A DNA stretch of 64,000 bases from Sisyra terminalis (lineage: Eukaryota; Arthropoda; Insecta; Neuroptera; Sisyridae). The position numbers were made by a program, and so were the translations under genes. The notes below the pieces were generated by a model. The model saw only the letters and a program-made list of their open reading frames with translations. It did not search any database and was not told the origin of the DNA. Where the stretch lies: assembly GCA_958496175.1 (NCBI GenBank), contig OY292276.1, positions 17,130,001-17,194,000 of the forward strand. The letters are read 5' to 3'. The first letter of the stretch is position 1. The number at the start of each line of letters is the position of its first letter. Positions 38,531 to 50,331 of this stretch are shown here, one piece after another.

Positions 38531-38966
38531 TGTAACAGAAAGGGACAAAGTTTGTCTCTCTCTTCATGCCATGTCGGCACGCGATTGGCTGAGTGACTTC
38601 TATCTCTCTCCCACCAATGCGAATGTACATATAGATTGTTCTTGAAACATCTAGTAGGTGGTGGAACGTTCGCGAACATTGGAGTATAATCTAGAATGTT
38701 AGGTTGCAGGTATATAAGGCGCTCAGTCAAGCCAGTTGATAGTTCTGTATCAGAGTTCTGTACGGAAGTTCAGATTTGAATTTCCGTTACAACAAAGCGA
38801 TTTTTATTGTGATTTCGATTTAAAAGCTATTATTGTCATATAAGTGATTGTTGTGACAAGTGTTTTAATACAGTGATTGTGAAGTATGAAAGTGATTAAT
38901 TATTTCCAAAAGAAATTAAAGAACGAATAACGCCATCTCAATACAGTTTTGAGACGTCACGTTACA
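38531..38966 (+). mobile_element. Solo LTR, 436 bp
   Basis: Begins TGTAACAGAA and ends CACGTTACA, so the ends are the TGTAAC/GTTACA inverted hexamer. It is flanked by ATAT on both sides (38527-38530 and 38967-38970), a four-base duplication of the kind made by Ty3/gypsy integrases. It is less AT-rich than its surroundings. No primer-binding site, gag-pol or partner LTR lies nearby, so it is a solo LTR left by recombination. A TATA box (TATATAAG, 38711) and initiator-like CAGTT (38733) sit in the middle, as expected for a U3-R junction. The orientation is taken from the TATA box. Confidence 0.7.
38637..38740 (+). promoter_or_regulatory. LTR promoter with heat-shock-element-like sites
   Basis: GAACGTTCGCGAAC at 38664-38677 is a three-unit GAA/TTC alternation with exact two-base spacing, followed by a near unit TTG. 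A second site, TTCTTGAA (38639-38646), adds two units, and a partial site, GAATGTTA, lies at 38694. All are within about 75 bases upstream of the TATA box at 38711. This is the arrangement bound by heat-shock factor in animal promoters. Heat inducibility is inferred, not shown. Confidence 0.55.
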
Positions 38967-39726
38967 ATATATTTGTAAAGTAAAGAGGATATTATACCTA
39001 AGATAAGTGAAAATTCAAAAGAATTTGGCGAATGTTAAAGAAATAAAACTTCATGTCCTTTTAAAGAATTGATTTCAACGAAAAATTAAGAAATGCCACC
39101 ATCCCAAAATGCTTAATAACATTGAAGAAATGAAATACGAAAATATAAAAAACAATATATATACTGCCGACTAATTCAATTCAAAAGTTATTAACAATTG
39201 TTGAAATTTGAGTACACCATCGAAAATCAATTTACCTACGTGTGTAATCAAAGCTTTTTTTTATTCTTGATTTGTTTTATGCGTTCATTCGTAATGATTT
39301 GTTGAATATTAGGACCAATTTATATCACTACATACGAAAAATGTTCTTCATATGTCATCATTTTCCGTTTGACTCAAAGCAATTTTCCACAAAATTATAA
39401 TAAAACTTCCTTATAAAATACCCTCGTTACACAAATCGAAAAACGAATCTAAAGAAACCAATTATTGAATGGCTCATAAAGTATGTCTTATCGGAAAATA
39501 AAACATTTCTTTTTTCAATTTTTTGAATATTTCATATTCAATTCAGGATAATTGCTCTTTGTTTCCTTCTACATAATGCAGCACTGACTATTTATTTTGT
39601 GCTTGTTGGTTCAATCGTCATTTGGTCGCATTATAAAGTTATAATAATTTAATATTTTAATTGTTCTTTTTCATAGTTTAATAATTATTCTATTTTTAAG
39701 GACTTTTTTTTATTTTTATACAACAC
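38967..39726. other. No recognisable feature
   Basis: AT-rich sequence downstream of the solo LTR. No internal retrotransposon sequence is seen here. Confidence 0.6.
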
Positions 39727-39755
39727 ATTTCATCGGTTTCCCAATTTCTTCAGGT
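39727..39755 (-). ncRNA. Decayed hammerhead-like motif
   Basis: On the minus strand: GTACCTGAAGAA, ATTGGGAAACCGATGAAATG. The 5' part matches the family 2 core but helix II has been lost or rearranged. Read as a relic. Confidence 0.3.
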
Positions 39756-39841
39756 ACTAAATAAAATTTTACAAAAAAAAAATCTTAGAAAGATAGAATA
39801 TAAATAATTTTCAGCCCTATTTACGTTCTTATCCACGGTTT

Positions 39842-39979
39842 ATATAATATAACAGTAATGAATCTCTTTTTTGGATATTAAATACTTGATGTTTTTATTT
39901 AATCTTTGTACAACGTTTCGCTACTTTCGTAGCTTCATCATCAAAAGAAAAAAGAGATTCATTAACTGTTATATTATAA
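39842..39979. mobile_element. Short foldback with single hammerhead-like motif
   Basis: The ends ATAATATAACAGTAATGAAT / CTCTTTTTT (39842-39872) and their complement (39948-39978) form about 30-bp inverted repeats with one or two differences. Inside, on the minus strand, lies a single core followed by GTACAAAGATTAAATAAAAA, which resembles the family 2 downstream sequence. The fold is much shorter than the elements at 32.7 and 36.1 kb. Confidence 0.6.
39908..39942 (-). ncRNA. Hammerhead-like motif, 5' part altered
   Basis: On the minus strand: GATGATGA, extra A, GCTAC/GTAGC helix II closed by GAAA, GAAACG, TTGTAC. Helix II has five perfect pairs, better than family 2. The invariant C3 and U4 of CTGATGA are changed to GA, which should abolish catalysis. 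Confidence 0.4.
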
Positions 39980-40648
39980 ATATTTTAATTGATTTAAAAT
40001 CATTTTTATAATCAAGATAACATGTTCTCAATTAAAATGCCATACTATCTTTGTATCTCTGTATTACTAATAGGATGTCCTTAAGACAATGTACGACCAA
40101 AAACAAATGTATGCTATAAAGATTTAAATTTTGAAGACCACAGTAATCAAATAAATGGATACTTTAGCTTGTAATGCAAGATTATTATCCACAACTCCTT
40201 ATCATGCTTTTTGGTAATGTTTCTATCTACTTGAACTAATAACGGGTGTGTTTAATTACGAAATTTCCGTCTCAAATCCTTTTGAAATATCCTGTATGAT
40301 GTTTTGGTCCACAATAATTTGCATCTATAAAAGTGTTCTTCTTTATAACTAAATTAAGTATAAATTCTTTCATATATCAAAGCTATGAATAGTAATACCT
40401 ATATGAATCAGAGCATGTAAAAACTTATACCAAAATTAGTTTCATCCAAAAATAGAAAAACTAGCTTTTATGACGCTAACCTTTAATAATTTATGATTAA
40501 TATCAAATAGAAATATTTATGAATTTTAAAGTAACAATAATTACTAGGAGTTGATTAATTAAAATGTTAGTGTACTGTCATTATTAGTCCGAACCTTTAT
40601 GTGTAACTGTTGTGTAAGATTACTTTAGTATTAATTATATTGAGTACC
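39980..40648. other. No recognisable feature
   Basis: AT-rich, no frames or shared repeats. Confidence 0.6.
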
Positions 40649-40973
40649 TACTAGCTGAACCCGGTAGACATTGTCCTGTCAGTATATGGTAGTGAATGTT
40701 TGTAAATAAATAAATCGAATTTAGGGAAAAAAGCTTGTGAATTATCACCTCCCTTATCAACCCGCAGCATCCTTCGCTGTACCAATTATAACTTAATTTC
40801 AAGATATACATTTATCAATTACGTCGTACTAACTCAGAAACCTTCGTGGGCTCATGCAAAACAAATTTGCTAACGATCATCATATGATCAAATGCATAGT
40901 TTACGATTCTATATATGACATACAAATAAACATTCATTTTTATATTTATAGATAAAATATATGACAAAACATT
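40649..40973 (+). mobile_element. Truncated retroposon-like repeat, copy 1
   Basis: Begins TACTAGCTGAACCCGGTAGA, a start shared by many short retroposed repeats in insects, and ends CATTCATTTTTATATTTATA / GATAAAATA. The 3' 150 bases (from GTACTAACTCAGAAACCTTC, 40826) recur at 41648-41795 in the same orientation. An RTE-type LINE origin is plausible from the end structure but is inference. No frame remains. Confidence 0.5.
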
Positions 40974-41440
40974 GCTGCCTTAATGCATTTCAGCAAGATA
41001 TATAATTGCTCCAGGTTACAAACATTGGTCCATAAAAAAAATAGATTTTGAGGTTTGATTGTTGAAACACAAACAAAAGTTAAAAATCGCCTATTTGGTA
41101 TAAGTACTAAGCATTAAACTTTCATACTAATTTAGTGAAATGATTTTATTTAAAATTTTGTTATTAAAATGATATAAAAAAACCGACACTTATATTTTAT
41201 TTCTTAATACAAATAAATATGAACTTTGTTTTATAATAAACAGTAATAATAGATATATATTCGTTTTTAGCGACACTTATTAATTTTACAATTTCGATTG
41301 TTGATTAAATCTACATTATCTCATACAAACTTAGTCACCTCTTTTCACTCTTTTAGGGAAGAATTTAAAAAAAAATTGTTTATATTTTCTTATTGAGTAA
41401 CTCTCAGGGTTTATTTACAACAATTTAGTAATAAAAAAAA

Positions 41441-41524
41441 GGTTGGTGTGAGATTTGAACCCATGGCTCCTTAAATACAGCATTATAGAAACGGATATGT
41501 AAACTAATGCGCTATTTACATGTG
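41441..41524 (-). mobile_element. tRNA-like SINE head
   Basis: On the minus strand: TAGCGCATTAGTTTAC (A box, complement at 41499-41514), then ATCCGTTTCTATAATGC, and GGGTTCAAATCTCAC (B box, complement at 41448-41462), with 36 bases between the boxes. It ends CACCAACC followed by an A/T tail. The cloverleaf is degraded, so I call it a tRNA-derived SINE or tRNA pseudogene, not a working tRNA. It differs from the SINE at 12.6 and 28.7 kb. Confidence 0.55.
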
Positions 41525-41571
41525 AGTAAGACTTATGATTGTATACAAAAATGTTTATATTTTAATACACC

Positions 41572-41800
41572 CTGCGCGCGTTGCTACGCCAACATAACAT
41601 AAATTTGGTAATCAAATTTTGGCCATAATTTTGACGACCAAAATTGGTCGTACCAACTCAGAAACCTTCCTGGGCTCATAAGGAACAACTTTGCTTAAGA
41701 TCATTATATGATCAAATGCATAGTTTACGATTTTGTAAAAGACATACCAACAATATACAGACAAACATTCATTTTTATATATAAAGAAAATTATATTAAG
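41572..41800 (+). mobile_element. Truncated retroposon-like repeat, copy 2
   Basis: The 3' part (41648-41795) matches copy 1: GTACCAACTCAGAAACCTTC, TGATCAAATGCATAGTTTAC and AACATTCATTTTTATATATA. The upstream part (CCTGCGCGCGTTGCTACGCC) is less AT-rich and not present in copy 1. The two copies flank the tRNA-like SINE, with about 600 bp between them. Confidence 0.5.
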
Positions 41801-41845
41801 AATTACATGTAAATATACTTCTAAAGATTGTTTTCCAATTAGTGC

Positions 41846-41912
41846 TTAGTGCGACATAGTGCCGCATAAAGCCGCACTATGCGAGCCTTAAATTGGAACA
41901 AATTAATTCCTA
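41846..41912. repeat. Small imperfect hairpin
   Basis: TTCCAATT...AATTGGAA outside and GTGCGGC-type / GCCGCAC arms (TAGTGCCGC, GCCGCACTA) inside form an imperfect stem. A related TCGCAC/GTGCGA pair with ten matched bases (CGCATCGCAC / GTGCGATGCG) follows at 42092-42143. Function unknown. Confidence 0.45.
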
Positions 41913-42143
41913 AGTGCGACCGTAGACTGTATTAGACTTTATATAGTTGGAGGAAAATTGAGTTTAATAAATTTTGACAAACTTCAATGGAGTTTTAAAT
42001 AATAAAATTCTTTTATCGTCAAGTATTTTAATTAGTTCCTAATTTTTGAAATAAACCGTAAATTTTTCAGTCATTTTATTGGTTACATTTGCGCATCGCA
42101 CCCAAGAGCACAGCTATTTCGAATGCTCAATTGTGCGATGCGT

Positions 42144-43970
42144 TGCGGCCGTTGGAACAATCAATGCTGAGCATTATGTGCTTTTGTACTGTAAGTGGAA
42201 AACAACCAAAATAAGTCGCTAATAGCCTAAGAGGTTGATGTGACTCAAAATAAAAGAAATTTAACAAAAAATAATAACTAATTTTTAATTTTGTTTCAGA
42301 AATGTTCAATTATAAACTATTCTTGGAAAATAAATGTTGATTTAGCTGTTCAAAGAAATATATTCTTATATTTAATGAAAATTTAAATACGTGCAATGTG
42401 ATTGATATCAATTTAATGACAAATAAATACAAAATTGAAATATTTCAATATTTTGAAATAGCTAGAATGATACGTTCTCTCTTTGTATTGGAAAGAAATC
42501 TAATAAAATGTTTAAATCCTTCCAAATCATTACATTTAAATGTAAAGAAACAAAACCCTTCGGTGACCGCAATTCGAAGTTTTATATCCATTCTTGTTGA
42601 ATATTTTATCCCAAACGGTTAACTTATAACCTCTGCTGACTTTGTCTCTGCCTTTTCACCCTTTTCCAATTATTTATCAGGTATTTTTTTTTCCTAATTG
42701 AACAAATGCTTCCAACAACACTTAAATGATGTAATTTTTTATCACAACCATAAAATTTATAAATAGTTCAACTTGCAAAAAAGCGTTTATGCTATCCGTA
42801 GTTTTTCTTCACAGAGATAATTAATCAAAATAATGACCCATTATTTCATAGTTTATGATTATATGGAACGTAAAATTCTTCTAGAAAAGTAGAAAAATTA
42901 ATGGTTTGAACGAGTTAAAATAAAATAAAAATTTAATACAAACAATTACACCGTAGCATGTGTTCCAACGCGGAATCTCTAAAGCTAGCTGTACACCGAG
43001 ATGATCTCATCCCGGTTGTTTTTTTGTATTTCACCTTTCTCTTTTTGAATTTATTTCATTCAGCTCCCACATTGAAAAGCAGCACTTTTCTTTGAAAATG
43101 TCACAGTATAAAAATACAATTGTCGTAATGAGTATTTTATGTATATGCTTCTGTCGACTGACGTGGATTCAGGCAAAGTAACAAACAACATACAAACAAA
43201 AGACCATTCGTTGCTCGTAAATGAAACACCATTAATTCGTGTCAAATGTAGACCTCTATGTTCTCTCCTATTACTCATGTATTGAACGGATATCTCCCCC
43301 TTTTATAACATTTACTAAAAAAAAAAAACGTAACTAATAATTGCAACAATAAACGATAGTTATGAAAGTTCAACCTTCATCGTTATCAAGCTTTCTTACT
43401 GCACAACAAAAGTCAAAGTGACCAATTATAGTTTAGATACTATTCGGTACCTCCATACATTATGCATGTTGATAACAACTCATGAATTGTTACGAAACGA
43501 TTTGGAAAAGAGCCAATGACACAAATACGGTTCGATTGCAACTATTACAAATACCATTTGAAGTCGAGCTTTCTCTTTACTACGGCTGTAAATAAAAATT
43601 TGTGTACTTGAGATATATAAGCGAATCATTCACTGTCTGCTATCCCATTTTTATACGGAATTGTTCTCTCAATTCTTTTATCTTGCGAGTGAAATCAACT
43701 GATATTGAGATTTACGATAGCGCAAAACAACCTGAATCAATCCCATTACAAACGACAAAAAGATATAGACTATGAGCTTTGGGAATGCATTATATCACCT
43801 TTTATGTAAATTTGTCAGCGTCGTCGCAATAATGATATTTCATAGGATTGCATTTTTATTTCAAACAAAATAACTCAATCAAAACATGAATGATTAATAA
43901 ATTTTTTCATAATTTTATCATTAATAAATTTTTCATACTTTTAAAATACTTCATTGTAGTTTTGATTATT
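42144..43970. other. No recognisable feature
   Basis: AT-rich apart from a mixed-composition patch at 42950-43280. Frames at 42127-42309 and 43060-43278 (minus) and 42398-42622 (plus) are 60-74 codons and unrecognised. Confidence 0.5.
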
Positions 43971-44647
43971 ACACCGGCACACAAAAAAAAAAGTGCTCTG
44001 TACTTTTGACCGGACCTACATAAATCTACGTATTTTGACCCCCTGAACACGAATCCGGGGTCGGTTTGACCCGTACACCCTCAAAAATTCGAGAAAACTT
44101 TAAAAAACCGAAAAAAATGGTTAAAATCGGCAGTTTTGGGGACATAAAAATTTTTTTGAACTAAACCGAGCATAATTTTCATGTTTTTCGATCCGCTGAA
44201 TACAAATTCGAAGTTTATGTAGACCATAAGCCGTTTTTATTGTAAGAAAATTGCCTGCTTTGCGAGCCTACCGTCTGTCCCTGGGATATGCCGTCATGGT
44301 TGTGCCTGCCATGACGGCATATACGCCTTTAACCCAGGGACAGACGGTAGGCTCGCAAAGCAGGCAATTTTCTTACAATAAAAACGGCTTATGGTCTACA
44401 TAAACTTCGAATTTGTATTCAGCGGATCGAAAAACATGAAAATCATGCTCGGTTTATTTCAAAAAAAATTTTAAGTCCCCAAAACTGCCGATTTTAACCA
44501 TTTTTTTTCGGTTTTTTAAAGTTTTCTCGAATTTTTGAGGGTGTACGGGTCAAACCGACCCCGGGTTCGTGTTCAGGGGATCAAAATACGTAGATTTATG
44601 TAGGTCCGGTCAAAAGTACAGAGCACTTTTTTTTTGTGTGCCGGTGT
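43971..44647. mobile_element. 677-bp near-perfect palindromic foldback
   Basis: Arms of about 330 bp begin ACACCGGCACACAAAAAAAA and end with its complement. They meet at a hairpin CCGTCATGG...CCATGACGG with a nine-base loop (about 44300-44308). The arms differ by only a few bases, plus about 11 extra bases in the right arm near 44326. TATT directly flanks both ends, a possible four-base target duplication. It is less AT-rich than its surroundings and has no frame. The family is not recognised. Its high arm identity suggests a recent insertion. If transcribed it would form a long double-stranded RNA. Confidence 0.85.
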
Positions 44648-46117
44648 TATTTATTCCTTGGTAGTTCTTATCAAAAATAAAAAAATGCTAACGTAATTAA
44701 AATACTTTTAATAGTTTAACCAAGATATATTATTAAGTTTTAACGTTTAATTTATTTGTTTAAGGATTTGTTTCAGGACGTATAACAATAACACTATTTA
44801 TTTCAATACACAAAGGTTTATTATTACACACTTAATTATTTAATTTAGCAATTATTTTATCGGTTGTCGCGAATTTTTCGAACTTTGTAACTAGTACTGG
44901 TCGTAACTGTTCTAGCGACGGTCGATCACCGTATTTAGATACCTATTTGCCGCTTTCTGGAAATTTCACAATGTTAGTTCATAATATTTTATTTACGAAA
45001 ATTTCAACCCTATAGTATGGATTAAATTATATGTAAGCGCCTAAATGATTCGTTCAAATTTACTTCTCTAGTGATGAAGAAAACAAAACTCTTTCTCTTA
45101 TATTATTGATTTTTGCTTACTTAAAGAAGTATCATTAAATCTTTTTTATAAAATCTAATATCTCTATGCCTTTTTGTTCATTTGGGGCTCTATCAATTGA
45201 AACCTACTCGGTTGATTTGAGCCATTCTTTTTCAGTTTGTAGATAAATTATTTTCAATAGCTTCATTAGCAAACGTTGAATGTCAAAAATTTCAATTGTA
45301 ACGCAAAAAGTCTGGAAAAATCAATCTCCACTTCTTTAAGGCAAATCTTTAAAACTAAACTAATAACTTTGCAGCCCAAATAGCAACAAAAACTTCCTAA
45401 CCTGCCACGATTTGATTTCTTTTATGTTCAATCGTAAGGGTTGAAATAAGGAGTTTTTCAGTTTCTCACTTAATAACTCCCAACCTTTGGTAATTGTTTA
45501 ACTAGATGATAATTTTATTATTTTTTCCAAGTTCACCATTTCGAATTCACAATTTAAATAGTAGCGTACATTAGATTCGTAAGTCTTTTGGTATGTCTTA
45601 AAAATTGGTGAGCTTTAATTTTAAATTTTAGTACTCCAATATATTTATGTTATCACCTTACGTTACGTATAATTATTTCTACAATTTTTTTTTATATTGA
45701 ATCGAATATAATGATTTTTACAGACTTCTACTAATACCAATTGACAATAAAAAAAAATTTACACTTAATATAGTAATTTAAAGTTACGTAAAGCAATATT
45801 AAAACGTGAGACATTCACTATTGTACATATATAAAAAGAAATATTAAAAATCCGTTTTAAATTTTATGTTTATCTAACTCATAATTGGGTTTAAACAAAT
45901 TATATTTAGTTAAGTTTAAAACTAGTTTCACTATATTTATATTAAACGATTGGTTTACTAGAATGAATAAACCTATAACTGTTGAGATATTTCGATTTTT
46001 TAAATAAACTTTTAATTAATGCAACCAATAGTAGCAATATATTTTAAAAAAATTCCAAGAGATAAAACTGTCATCATAATATTAAGTGATTAAACTTAAT
46101 TGTGATTGCATTAGTAA
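44648..46117. other. No recognisable feature
   Basis: AT-rich. A short CG-containing patch occurs at 44868-44960. No frames or repeats that I can support. Confidence 0.55.
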
Positions 46118-46830
46118 CATCCGATATGTAGATAGCAATGTAATAGTTGCAAGTAATTTGAATGGACTACAACGACTAATTAATAAAATTGTAGAAACCA
46201 GTGAAGGTTATGATATCAAACTAAACATTGAACTGACTGCTAAAAATCGCCAAATTTAATGAATCAATAAGTCATTCAATTCTTTGAGCACTAAAATAAA
46301 GGAAAACTGGAATCATCCAATAGAGATCAAATGTACAAAGTTTTTAACATTAGAGATCTATTACTAACAAATAAAATTTGACTATAGTGATGCTGTGTCT
46401 TTTCTAATCTATTATTTGGGGAGAAATCCTAAACTTTATCGGAGAAATTAGCCAAAAAACTGGAAACCTCCAAACTATGGCCTCCTCATCGTATTAGAAT
46501 ATCGATCACTTAACAGAGAAAGATAGCTTAAGAAGAATGGGAAAAGAAAAAGGTGTATTATTCACGATAAAGAAGAAAAAGCAGTAATGCCTGAGTTACG
46601 TCAGATCGAATCCAGAAATATACTGTATGCTTCTACTCATTATGCAGAGAAAATTACAAAGAAGGAATAGTATCGGCTAAAAAAGAGTATCCTGAAAAAT
46701 CTACGGGCTAGAACCATTACAACAAAGGTCCGCTTATTTTGAGCAACAGTCAATAAAGTTAGATTGGCCCTTAGGACTGCCAACATCCGGAACGGATAGG
46801 AACTCCCTAAAGAAGAAACTTAATTGAAGC
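46118..46830 (+). pseudogene. Decayed LINE reverse transcriptase, catalytic box to C-terminus
   Basis: 46125-46136 reads YVDS where the polymerase box YADD should be. It is followed in frame by VIVASNLNGLQRLINKIVET and then SEGYDIKLNIELTAKN, matching the palm/thumb region of insect LINE reverse transcriptases. After several frameshifts, TIKKKK (near 46570), LRARTITTKVRLF (near 46720) and VNKVRLALRTANIRNG (ending near 46796) follow, the last being the usual C-terminus of one abundant insect LINE group. The second and third catalytic aspartates are disrupted, and stops interrupt every frame, so it is inactive. It probably belongs to the same broad group as the relic at 37950-38465. Confidence 0.8.
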
Positions 46831-49649
46831 AAAATTGAGAGATAATTTCCCAATGACCGGCGGCTTTTGGTCATTTGGAAATTGGCTCTCTTCCTTATTG
46901 ATACTTAGATGCATAAACAGGATACATTCAATGCATTTACACTTACGAGATGTTTCTTATAAATTCTCAAACAACTATAAATCTTTGATTTTGCATTACT
47001 TCTTTTTTTATATTCTCTAGCTTTAAGAACATGTTTTTTTTTCAATAACAATTATAATTGTTTTATATAAATATCTTTCTGAAAACATAATATCAAACTT
47101 TAGTAGAAAATATTGTTGCATAATACATATAAGAGCCTTAAGATTTCTAACCAAAAATTGTTTTGATAGAAAATAAATCCCAAACCTATCGATTTTATTC
47201 ACCATTATTAGGTAGGTGTCAATCGGTTAGCTTCAGGTCTAAGCTATTATACAATAGATAAGTTATTTGGCACTACCAATTTACCAAAACCAATAAAAAT
47301 TATCTTCTTAAACGTAATTTACACATTTTAAACCCTTAACTTGATTTTTATGTTTAAAAATTTAACATAAAATAAATAATTTTCTTATACATTTACCGAA
47401 AAATTACTTTTCAATGCAGAATTTATTACATAATATATTTGTATCAGTAAATATGGAGACTCAAGATTTATTGGCAAATAATATATTTTCTGAGGTAAAC
47501 AGTGAAATGAAGAAGTAATTGTTACATGAAATACTTATTACGCAAGTATAAACTTACTCGATTGATTATATTTTTGTAATTACTGAAAATTAAGTCTTAC
47601 CAGTGGTGCAGGATGCGATTTCGTCGCCCGGGGTGACCAGAAGTTTGTCGCCCCATACTTTCATTATAAATCAAGAAAATTGGTAAAAATTCAAATATCT
47701 TTTAATTCTTTACTTATTTAAAATTGTTCTATTCATGTTTTTCTCAAATCAAAATCTTTTATGGAATTATCGTTGCAAATATGCAATTCCATTTTCATGT
47801 GTCGCCCAGGACCCACCCCGCTTAACAACGAAGTCTTGGACTTTTCGCGCTCAACATTGCTAATCCAAGATTATTGAAACACAACAGAAAATTATAACTT
47901 TTAATTTTTTTGTTAAAAAACTTAATTGATTTTCCCCATTCAATAGTTTGTGTTCCACTTGAATGTAAAAAAAACGTTATATAAAACAAATTAAATTAAG
48001 AAAAGATGATTTTTATACAATTTCCGATCATTAAATCTAACGTATCGAGTGCTTAACCTTTATTGACTCAAGCATTCATTATGGAACTTCAATTACGACT
48101 AAATAGAATCATTTGGCTCGAATTGAATCGAAAGTGAATCATTTAAGTACGAGAAATTCCATTAACTTTTTTGATTCATCGCTTTTTCTCTACGATTTTT
48201 TCTTGGGAGTAATAAAAAAAAGTAGTCATTTGAAAAGAGAATTTATTTGCTTAGCAGAAAACAGATTTTAATATTGACGTGATTTTATTTTCTATTCTTT
48301 CAATTATTTTGAAATACGCTCTCCAACAGGAGATATTTAAAACTGCATTAGTGTTTTTTTTTCTGTGTTTGGATAGAAAGTATTTTAAGGAAGAAACAAT
48401 TAAAAAGCCCGAAGCGTTCGAGATATAAATGTATCATTGTGTGCAGTTTTATACAATAGATGGCGAGGGTAATCAATGCAGAATAGAGAAATTCAGAATT
48501 GACTTTTACAATAAAGAGATGCAAACTCAATACTTGCAACAGAGCCAATTACTTCAGTTCATTAGCTTAAAAACCCCGGATAAAAAAAGATTATAAAATT
48601 CACAGTTGAAAAATGTCCGCTTTTTTTCAAATAGTGAATATATTTAAGCTGGAAAATTCAACTAGTTTGAAACAACGATATTTTAAAACGACCAACTTAA
48701 TAAATTATTTGTCAATGGTATTCTATACTTGTATAAATATCAAAGATGAATGGTTTATATAGCGTTTATGGATTATGAAAAAAAATATATTATTAGAGTT
48801 TATCAATAGTTTGAAATTAATCCCGTTGTGTCATCAGCAGCTTTTCGTAGTTTAATATCGTATTGTAGGTTAAACACAATGGAAAACAAACACATTGAGC
48901 AAATATAGCACAAACACAATGGAAATTTTGCACAAATTTTCAGAACAATATCAACCGCGTACAATAGTCGCTTACGTGAACAAGAATAACACCATCATTT
49001 GGGGACAAGTTTCTTCAATATACCTCGTTTTTAATCACAACTGATTTTGTAAACTTATCTGTTAATGCATGTTGTTATACCTTTCATGAACTTCAATTTA
49101 ACATGTGAGTTTCCTCTTTACAAAACATCAACACATTACCATTGGTGGGAATATGTAGAATAATATATGGAAAGTGCACATATAGAATAAATAATAATTA
49201 ACGTTATGTCTCTAGGAAAACGTTGCTTTTTCATAACAAGGAAAACTTTTGTACGCTTAGCAGGTATTTATTATTTAAACTTGCAAATAATAATGTACCC
49301 TTCAAAAAAAAATAGCATTCAAATTTTAAATTGTTTTTGGGGTTAATTAAAATTCTCAAATACAAGTTTACATTTCAATATTTGATAGTTCAAAGTGTAA
49401 ACTTTCGCGGTTATTAAATCTTAGCTTTTAAAAATTAAACTCAAAACTCTTTATTTACATAGGTTTGGGAACTTTTTCGTCGTTTTTATACTTCGTTAAA
49501 ACGTTTTAAAGATACATGCAATATTTTTTGTGATCCAGAATAATTAAAGACATATTAAATCACCGAATATGCAGGCTAGTATACAAATAGTATATGTAAT
49601 ATACTATAGGTAGTAATAGTATATATAAGCATATATATAGTATATATAA
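46831..49649. other. Mostly featureless; one GTCGCCC-rich patch
   Basis: AT-rich, with frames of 60-66 codons (46835-47020, 47023-47205, 48348-48548) that show no motifs. At 47610-47830, CGTCGCCCGGGG, TTGTCGCCCCA and TGTCGCCCAGG recur within 220 bases, and the ends are G+C rich. This may be an old transposon remnant. Confidence 0.4.

Positions 49650-49704
<55 letters not shown>
49650..49704. repeat. (TA)n microsatellite
   Basis: About 27 TA units, immediately left of the MITE at 49706-50331. TA/TATA-rich DNA resumes to its right (50331-50365). The microsatellite appears to be the insertion target. Confidence 0.9.
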
Positions 49705-49705
<1 letters not shown>

Positions 49706-49707
<2 letters not shown>

Positions 49708-50331
49708 GGGTGGGTCAAAAAAATCGATTATTTTTTTTTACAAGTGACACGGAAAAATGGGTTGCTAAACACCTTAAAAAAATTCTCACCAAGTATGAGC
49801 TCTTAATTTTAATAGGAAGATCCTCCGCATCGCAGTTTTGTATTTTTTTCTCAGTCCAATAGAAAAAAATTCATACCTTATCATTTATCGATTGTACAGA
49901 AAAATGTTCTGAAAGAATTTTTTAGGAAATTAAATAATTAGGAATTTTAATGCTCTACAAAGGTATCTTATATTTTTTCAGTAAGCCTCACCATTTGAAA
50001 GATATTAAGGATTTAATTTTGATTATTTTAAGACAAATTTTATTTTTGTTTATGAATTTTATAATTCGACAATAAATGACTCTTATACAATGCGCAATAC
50101 AAATTTTTGTTGGAAATTAACTGCTCTATAAAAATGGTTTCTTATGTTTTGGCGATTAAATTAACCCTTCAAAAGATATCTTTCAAATGGTGAGGCTTAC
50201 GAAATAAATATAGAATACCTTTTTTGTAGAGCATAAAATTTCCTAAAAAATTCTTTCAGTACATTTTTCTGTACAATCGATAAATGATGAGGTATGAAAA
50301 AAAAAGTAATCGATTTTTTTGACCCACCCTA
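49706..50331. mobile_element. MITE with GGGTGGGTC termini in a TA target
   Basis: Ends TAGGGTGGGTCAAAAAAATC / GATTTTTTTGACCCACCCTA are perfect inverted repeats of about 20 bases, with TA on both sides as a likely target duplication. Further inside, TATTTAT-poor arms pair again: CGATTGTACAGAAAAATGTTC (cut short here), AAGCCTCACCATTTGAAAG and their complements. The left side carries about 125 bases (49740-49865) without a partner. There is no transposase frame. The TA target suggests the Tc1/mariner group or another TA-specific transposase; inference only. Confidence 0.75.

Noticed and set aside
41441..41524. Functional tRNA gene
   Set aside because: A and B boxes are present but the acceptor and anticodon stems do not pair properly, so a SINE or pseudogene is more likely.
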